DNA of 64,000 nucleotides from Schlegelella_A sp036263655. Lineage in GTDB: Bacteria; Pseudomonadota; Gammaproteobacteria; Burkholderiales; Burkholderiaceae_C. Under the pieces are notes generated by a model that made no database searches, was not told the DNA's origin, and saw nothing but the letters and a program-made list of their open reading frames with translations. Location: contig DATAGP010000026.1 of the NCBI GenBank assembly GCA_036263655.1, positions 1-64,000 on the forward strand, written 5' to 3'. The stretch's first letter is position 1; the number at the start of each line of letters is the position of its first letter. The position numbers and the translations under genes are program-made. Positions 60,704 through 64,000 of the stretch are shown piece after piece.

Positions 60704-60846
60704 GCTGCCGTCAGCCACATGGCGGTGTCGAAGGCGCTGCTCATGAGAGGCATGTTCGCTCCGAAACTGCTGTTCGCCGCCGCCTTGGCGGCGGTCTTGA
60801 CCGGCTTTTCGTTGCCGGGGTTGTTGCTGCTGACGCCGGGGGCCAC
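60700..60846 (-). CDS. Possible small protein, 48 aa
   Basis: Function is not recognised. From the GTG at 60846 it encodes about 48 residues (APGVSSNNPGNEKPVKTAAK at the start, then an Ala/Ser/Met-rich end). Codons are strongly G/C-ending at third positions, as in real genes here. It begins just downstream of the barstar hairpin and its stop shares CTAG with rsmA. No ribosome-binding site is convincing. It could be a 3' remnant or chance. The opposite strand also has an open frame (ATG at 60750), which makes this call weak. Confidence 0.25.
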   Translation of the reverse strand: MAPGVSSNNPGNEKPVKTAAKAAANSSFGANMPLMSSAFDTAMWLTAA

Positions 60847-60853
60847 TTCCGTC

Positions 60854-60888
60854 GCCCGCTCCCATGACCCTGTTTCTTGGGAGCGGGC
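60854..60888. terminator. Hairpin after the barstar gene
   Basis: An 11-bp perfect stem (GCCCGCTCCCA at 60854-60864 with TGGGAGCGGGC at 60878-60888) with a 13-base loop. The right arm reaches into the barstar stop codon. No T run follows, so it may act as a terminator, an mRNA 3'-end stabiliser or both. It could also serve rsmA from the other side. Confidence 0.55.
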
Positions 60889-61283
60889 TACTGAAAAGAA
60901 TAGAAGCACCTGAACGGGACCTTGCGCTCGGCCCAGAAGTCGGCCGCGTCGCGAAACACGTCGAGCAGCTGCTCGCGTGCCTCGCGGTCGAAGCGCGGGT
61001 TGTCGGGAAGCTGTTCGAGGACGACGACGAAGCCCGGCTGCTGGCCCGCCTTGTGGACGAGGTCCGTCATGCAGTCGAACAGCGCGTCGAGGTTCTTGCC
61101 GAAATGGGCCGGGAACAGGAACGCCTCGGCGATCGTCTCGAGGACCTCCTGCTTGGACTGGGCGTCGGTCAGGTTCGCGTAGAGGAAGTGCTGCTCGGCA
61201 TGGCGCGCCGCTTTCTGCAGGTCGTCGACCCGGTAGGCCCGGATCGACTGCACGATGTTTGGACGGACTGTCTGCAAGAGCAT
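60888..61283 (-). CDS. Barstar-family ribonuclease inhibitor
   Basis: This intracellular inhibitor (131 aa) of the adjacent barnase-like RNase has the barstar core FPAHFGKNLDALFDCMTDL. It includes D66 and D70, aligned with the barstar D35 and D39 that plug the RNase active site. The protein is longer than the 90-residue B. amyloliquefaciens barstar because of N- and C-terminal extensions. I place the start at ATG 61283 because aggagg lies eight bases upstream (61292-61297). An in-frame ATG at 61325 would overlap the RNase stop and add 14 residues but has no such site. It is downstream of the toxin in one operon. Confidence 0.88.
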   Translation of the reverse strand: MLLQTVRPNIVQSIRAYRVDDLQKAARHAEQHFLYANLTDAQSKQEVLETIAEAFLFPAHFGKNLDALFDCMTDLVHKAGQQPGFVVVLEQLPDNPRFDREAREQLLDVFRDAADFWAERKVPFRCFYSFQ

Positions 61284-61321
61284 GTCTCGTTCCTCCTGTT
61301 CAAAGAAAAGCTGGGCTGCGC

Positions 61322-61729
61322 TCATGGTGTGATCCGGTTGAAACTGTTGTAGTGGTCGGCCGTGTAGTAGCAGGCGCTCGGGGCCTTGGGCTCGCGGCCG
61401 CCGCAGACGATGCGGCGCGCGCCCCGGTCCCGTGAACCTGGGGTCGAGACGGTGTATTCACGGTAGTACCCCCGTGGCTCCCTCGGCAGCAGCCGCTCGC
61501 GGTTGCCGAACACCATGCCGTCCTTCGAATAGGCGAACGGCCCGCCGGAGTGGATCTGGCGGTGGACGGCTTGCGCTTCAGCGGGGAGGCTCGAGAGCGG
61601 AACAGTGCGCTGCAGCGATGCCTGATCGCGTGCCTGGACTGCACCGATCGACAGCAACCCTGCGACGCCGATCCCCGCTCCCCACCGGAGCAGTGGCCGC
61701 CACGGCTGCAGCCGACCCAAGAAAACCAC
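61322..61729 (-). CDS. Secreted barnase-like guanyl-specific ribonuclease
   Basis: This exported microbial RNase of the N1/T1/barnase family has 135 aa. A basic N-terminus and hydrophobic segment (GAGIGVAGLLSIGAVQARDQ) form a signal peptide. The RNase core has all catalytic residues: E91 (YYREYTVSTPG), R102 and R106 (DRGARRIV), and H126 (TADHYNSF). These align with barnase E73, R83, R87 and H102. C109 and C120 could form a disulfide. I chose the GTG at 61729, with aggga upstream and a promoter placing transcription start near 61750. The longer frame to GTG 61813 would precede that promoter. Barstar follows 38 bp after the stop. Confidence 0.88.
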   Translation of the reverse strand: MVFLGRLQPWRPLLRWGAGIGVAGLLSIGAVQARDQASLQRTVPLSSLPAEAQAVHRQIHSGGPFAYSKDGMVFGNRERLLPREPRGYYREYTVSTPGSRDRGARRIVCGGREPKAPSACYYTADHYNSFNRITP

Positions 61730-61757
61730 GGGAAATCCCTGAACGAACAATCGGTTG

Positions 61758-61786
61758 ATGTTACCGAAACAGGGCGGAAACCTCAA
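61758..61786 (-). promoter_or_regulatory. Sigma-70-type promoter of the RNase-barstar operon
   Basis: On the minus strand, TTGAGG (61781-61786) and TAACAT (61758-61763) are separated by exactly 17 bases. They lie in an AT-rich patch unlike the surrounding GC-rich DNA. Predicted transcription start is about 61750, 20 bases before the GTG start codon. Direct evidence for use is lacking. Confidence 0.6.
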
Positions 61787-61853
61787 GCCTTTGCTATATA
61801 TTTGGGCACGCACGGCCCTGATTTCGTGAGCGCCTACTCTTCGGCAGGCTCAA

Positions 61854-64000
61854 TCACCGTGAGGCATTGGCGTCCGTCACCGCGAGCGCCGTCATGTTGA
61901 TGATGCGACGCACGGTCGCCGACGGCGTGAGGATGTGCACCGGCTTGGCGGCTCCGAGCAGGACCGGGCCGATGGCGATGCCTCCGCCGGCCGCCGTCTT
62001 CAGCAGGTTGTAGGCGATGTTGGCAGCGTCGATGTTCGGCAGCACCAGCAGGTTGGCCTCGCCGGTGAGCGGGCTGGAGGGCATCAACTCCTTGCGGTAG
62101 CGCGAATCGAGGGCGGCGTCGCCGTGCATCTCGCCGTCCACCTCGAGCCAGGCGGCGCGCGCCTGCAGCAGCGCCAGCGCCTCGCGCATCTTCACCGCCG
62201 ACGGCTGGTTGCTCGAGCCGAAGTTGCTGTGCGACAGCAGGGCCGCCTTGGGATGCAGGCCGAAGCGCATCATTTCCTCCGCCGCCATGACGGTGATCTC
62301 GGCCAGCTGCTCGGCGCTCGGGTCGTAGTTCACGTGCGTGTCCACGAGCATCACCTGGCGTCCGGGCAGGATGAGCCCGTTCATGCAGGCGTAGGTCTTG
62401 GCGCCCTCGCGCAGGCCGATCACCTGGTCGATGTAGTGCAGGTGCATGTTCGTCGTGCCCCAGGTGCCGCAGAGCATGCCGTCGACCTCGCCGGTGCGCA
62501 GCAGCATCGAGCCGATCAGCGTCAGCCGCCGCCGCATCTCGATCTTCGCCAGCTGCGCGGTCACCCCCTTGCGCATGGTCAGCGCGTGGTACTGCTGCCA
62601 ATAGTCGCGAAAGCGGTGGTCGTCCTCGGTGTTGACCAGGTCGTAGTCGCGATCGGCGGCCAGGCGCAGGCCGAACTTGGCGATCCGCTGGGCGATCACG
62701 GCCGGCCGGCCGATCAGCGTCGGCCGGGCCAGGTGCTCATCGACGACGACCTGGACGGCCCGCAGGACGCGCTCTTCCTCGCCCTCGGCGTACGCGATGC
62801 GCTTCTTCACCGCCAGCTTGGCGAGGTTGAAGATGGGCCGCATCGTCGTGCCCGAGGCGTAGACGAAGGCCTGCAGCTTGTCCCGGTACGCCTCCATGTC
62901 GGCGATCGGACGCGTGGCGACACCGGAGTCCGCTGCGGCCTGCGCCACGGCCGGGGCGATGCGCATCATCAGACGCGGATCGAACGGCTTGGGGATCAGG
63001 TACTCGGGGCCGAAGCTGAGCGTCACGCCGGCGTAGGCCGCGCTCACCACCTCGCTCTGCTCCGCCTGGGCCAGCCCGGCGATGGCGTGCACGGCGGCGA
63101 TCTCCATCTCCGCCGTGATCGTGGTTGCGCCGCAGTCGAGCGCGCCACGGAAGATGTACGGGAAGCAGAGGACGTTGTTGACCTGGTTGGGATAGTCGGT
63201 CCGGCCGGTGGCGATGATCGCGTCGCTGCGCACCGACTGCACCTCTTCCGGCAGGATCTCGGGCGTCGGGTTGGCGAGGGCGAAGATCACCGGGTTGGGA
63301 CGCATGGTCGCGACCATGGCCGGCTTGAGCACCCCGGCCGCCGACAAGCCCAGGAAGATGTCGGCGCCGACGATGACGTCGGCGAGCGTGCGGTGCGGCG
63401 TGTCCTGGGCGAAGACGATCTTGTCCTCGTCCATCAGCTCGGTCCGGCCCTGGTAGACGACGCCGGCGAGGTCGGTGACCCAGATGTTCTCGCGCCGGAT
63501 GCCGAGCTTGACGAGCAGGCCGAGGCAGGCGATCGCCGCCGCGCCGGCGCCCGAGGTGACGAGCTTGACGTCCTCGATGTTCTTGCCGCTGACCTTGAGC
63601 GCGTTGAGCACGCCGGCGCCGACGACGATCGCCGTGCCGTGCTGGTCGTCGTGGAAGACCGGGATGTTCATCCGCGAGCGCAGCGCCCGCTCGACGTAGA
63701 AGCAGTCCGGCGCCTTGATGTCCTCGAGGTTGATGCCGCCGAACGTCGGCTCGAGGGCGGCGATGAGGTCGATCAGCTTGTCGAGGTTCTTCTCCTTGAC
63801 CTCGATGTCGAAGACGTCGATGCCGGCGAACTTCTTGAAGAGAACGCCCTTGCCCTCCATCACCGGCTTGGCCGCCAGCGGGCCGATGTCGCCGAGACCC
63901 AGGACCGCCGTGCCGTTGGTGATGACCGCGACGAGGTTGCCGCGCGCCGTGTAGCGAAAGGCGTTCGCCGGGTCGGCGACGATCTCCTCGCAGGCCGCGG
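61854..64000 (-). CDS. maeB: NADP-dependent malic enzyme with phosphotransacetylase domain (5' truncated)
   Basis: MaeB oxidatively decarboxylates malate to pyruvate, producing NADPH. The visible part is about 715 residues and continues beyond the window edge. It lacks roughly the first 40 residues (the visible frame begins with AACEEIVADPANAFRYTARG). Malic-enzyme motifs are VAVITNGTAVLGLGDIGPLA, GINLEDIKAPDCFYVE, PVFHDDQHGTAIV and VTSGAGAAAIACLGLL. After about visible residue 380, the PTA-like regulatory domain follows (KKRIAYAEGEEERVLRAVQV, LVLPNIDAANIAYNLLK). It is usually regulated by acetyl-CoA. The stop is at 61854, 68 bp upstream of the RNase promoter. Confidence 0.95.
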   Translation of the reverse strand, partial: AACEEIVADPANAFRYTARGNLVAVITNGTAVLGLGDIGPLAAKPVMEGKGVLFKKFAGIDVFDIEVKEKNLDKLIDLIAALEPTFGGINLEDIKAPDCFYVERALRSRMNIPVFHDDQHGTAIVVGAGVLNALKVSGKNIEDVKLVTSGAGAAAIACLGLLVKLGIRRENIWVTDLAGVVYQGRTELMDEDKIVFAQDTPHRTLADVIVGADIFLGLSAAGVLKPAMVATMRPNPVIFALANPTPEILPEEVQSVRSDAIIATGRTDYPNQVNNVLCFPYIFRGALDCGATTITAEMEIAAVHAIAGLAQAEQSEVVSAAYAGVTLSFGPEYLIPKPFDPRLMMRIAPAVAQAAADSGVATRPIADMEAYRDKLQAFVYASGTTMRPIFNLAKLAVKKRIAYAEGEEERVLRAVQVVVDEHLARPTLIGRPAVIAQRIAKFGLRLAADRDYDLVNTEDDHRFRDYWQQYHALTMRKGVTAQLAKIEMRRRLTLIGSMLLRTGEVDGMLCGTWGTTNMHLHYIDQVIGLREGAKTYACMNGLILPGRQVMLVDTHVNYDPSAEQLAEITVMAAEEMMRFGLHPKAALLSHSNFGSSNQPSAVKMREALALLQARAAWLEVDGEMHGDAALDSRYRKELMPSSPLTGEANLLVLPNIDAANIAYNLLKTAAGGGIAIGPVLLGAAKPVHILTPSATVRRIINMTALAVTDANASR

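Noticed and set aside
60750..60913. Plus-strand small frame with hydrophobic N-terminus after rsmA
   Set aside because: Codon choice is poorer than on the other strand, and it runs through the hairpin and the barstar end; no support beyond being open.
61730..61813. N-terminal extension of the RNase to the GTG at 61813
   Set aside because: The region holds a well-spaced promoter, and the extension would bury the signal peptide.

Overview
This 64 kb window is GC-rich chromosomal DNA, probably from a betaproteobacterium of the order Burkholderiales. The evidence is gene order: argS-SPOR-dsbA, lptA-lptB-rpoN, metX-metW, and lptD-surA-rsmA with a divergent AmgK-like kinase. Family-level sequence features agree. 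The genus is not resolvable by reading alone. Coding density is very high. No tRNA, rRNA, insertion sequence, prophage or CRISPR array was seen.

Layout. 1-461: an unusually structured, repeat-rich spacer. 462-5107 (+): MdtC-type RND pump and its outer-membrane factor. 5171-9522 (+): fadD, a two-module protein of unknown function, rsmE and an MFS carrier. 9519-17208 (-): a housekeeping block of RlmL-like methyltransferase, rpoN, lptB, lptA, dsbA, a SPOR protein and argS. 17331-26443 (+): a Ser/Thr kinase fused to a cyclic-nucleotide-binding domain, a PsiF-like protein, a zinc-motif methyltransferase, an L-2-haloacid dehalogenase coupled to malate synthase, a geranylgeranyl-reductase-like flavoprotein, a class II amidotransferase and an M14 carboxypeptidase. 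26447-30326: a porin (-) and an isoquinoline 1-oxidoreductase-like molybdoenzyme pair (+).

30348-35823 (-): a four-PAS hybrid histidine kinase behind pyrF and purB, with a divergent GST at 35911. 36547-40109 (-): a membrane-anchored glutamate-synthase-like protein, a fluoroacetate-dehalogenase-like hydrolase and glutaminase. 40143-49305 (+): metX-metW, a complete AcrAB-OprM-type RND tripartite pump and a vanadium-haloperoxidase-family protein. 49382-54950: a YdcF-like protein and a dienoyl-CoA isomerase-like crotonase (-), a monoacylglycerol-lipase-like hydrolase and an M20 dipeptidase (+), and an FAD oxidoreductase (-). 55020-60703: the AmgK-like kinase (-) and the outer-membrane biogenesis operon lptD-surA-rsmA (+). 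60888-61729 (-): a secreted barnase-like RNase with its barstar inhibitor. 61854-64000 (-): malic enzyme with a PTA domain, cut by the window edge.

How the genes fit together. Several themes recur. Envelope biogenesis is represented by LptA/B/D, SurA, DsbA, porin and the AmgK-like kinase; drug export by two RND systems. Carbon metabolism includes FadD, the dienoyl-CoA isomerase, a lipase, malate synthase and malic enzyme. The two dehalogenases have different folds, and both carry the full catalytic residue sets known for their families. The L-2-haloacid dehalogenase overlaps malate synthase by four bases, which suggests a route from haloacetate via glycolate and glyoxylate to malate. The most distinctive loci are the barnase-barstar pair, the kinase-cNMP fusion, the haloacid dehalogenase-malate synthase couple and the long palindrome at the left edge. 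No wholly new multi-gene system was established.
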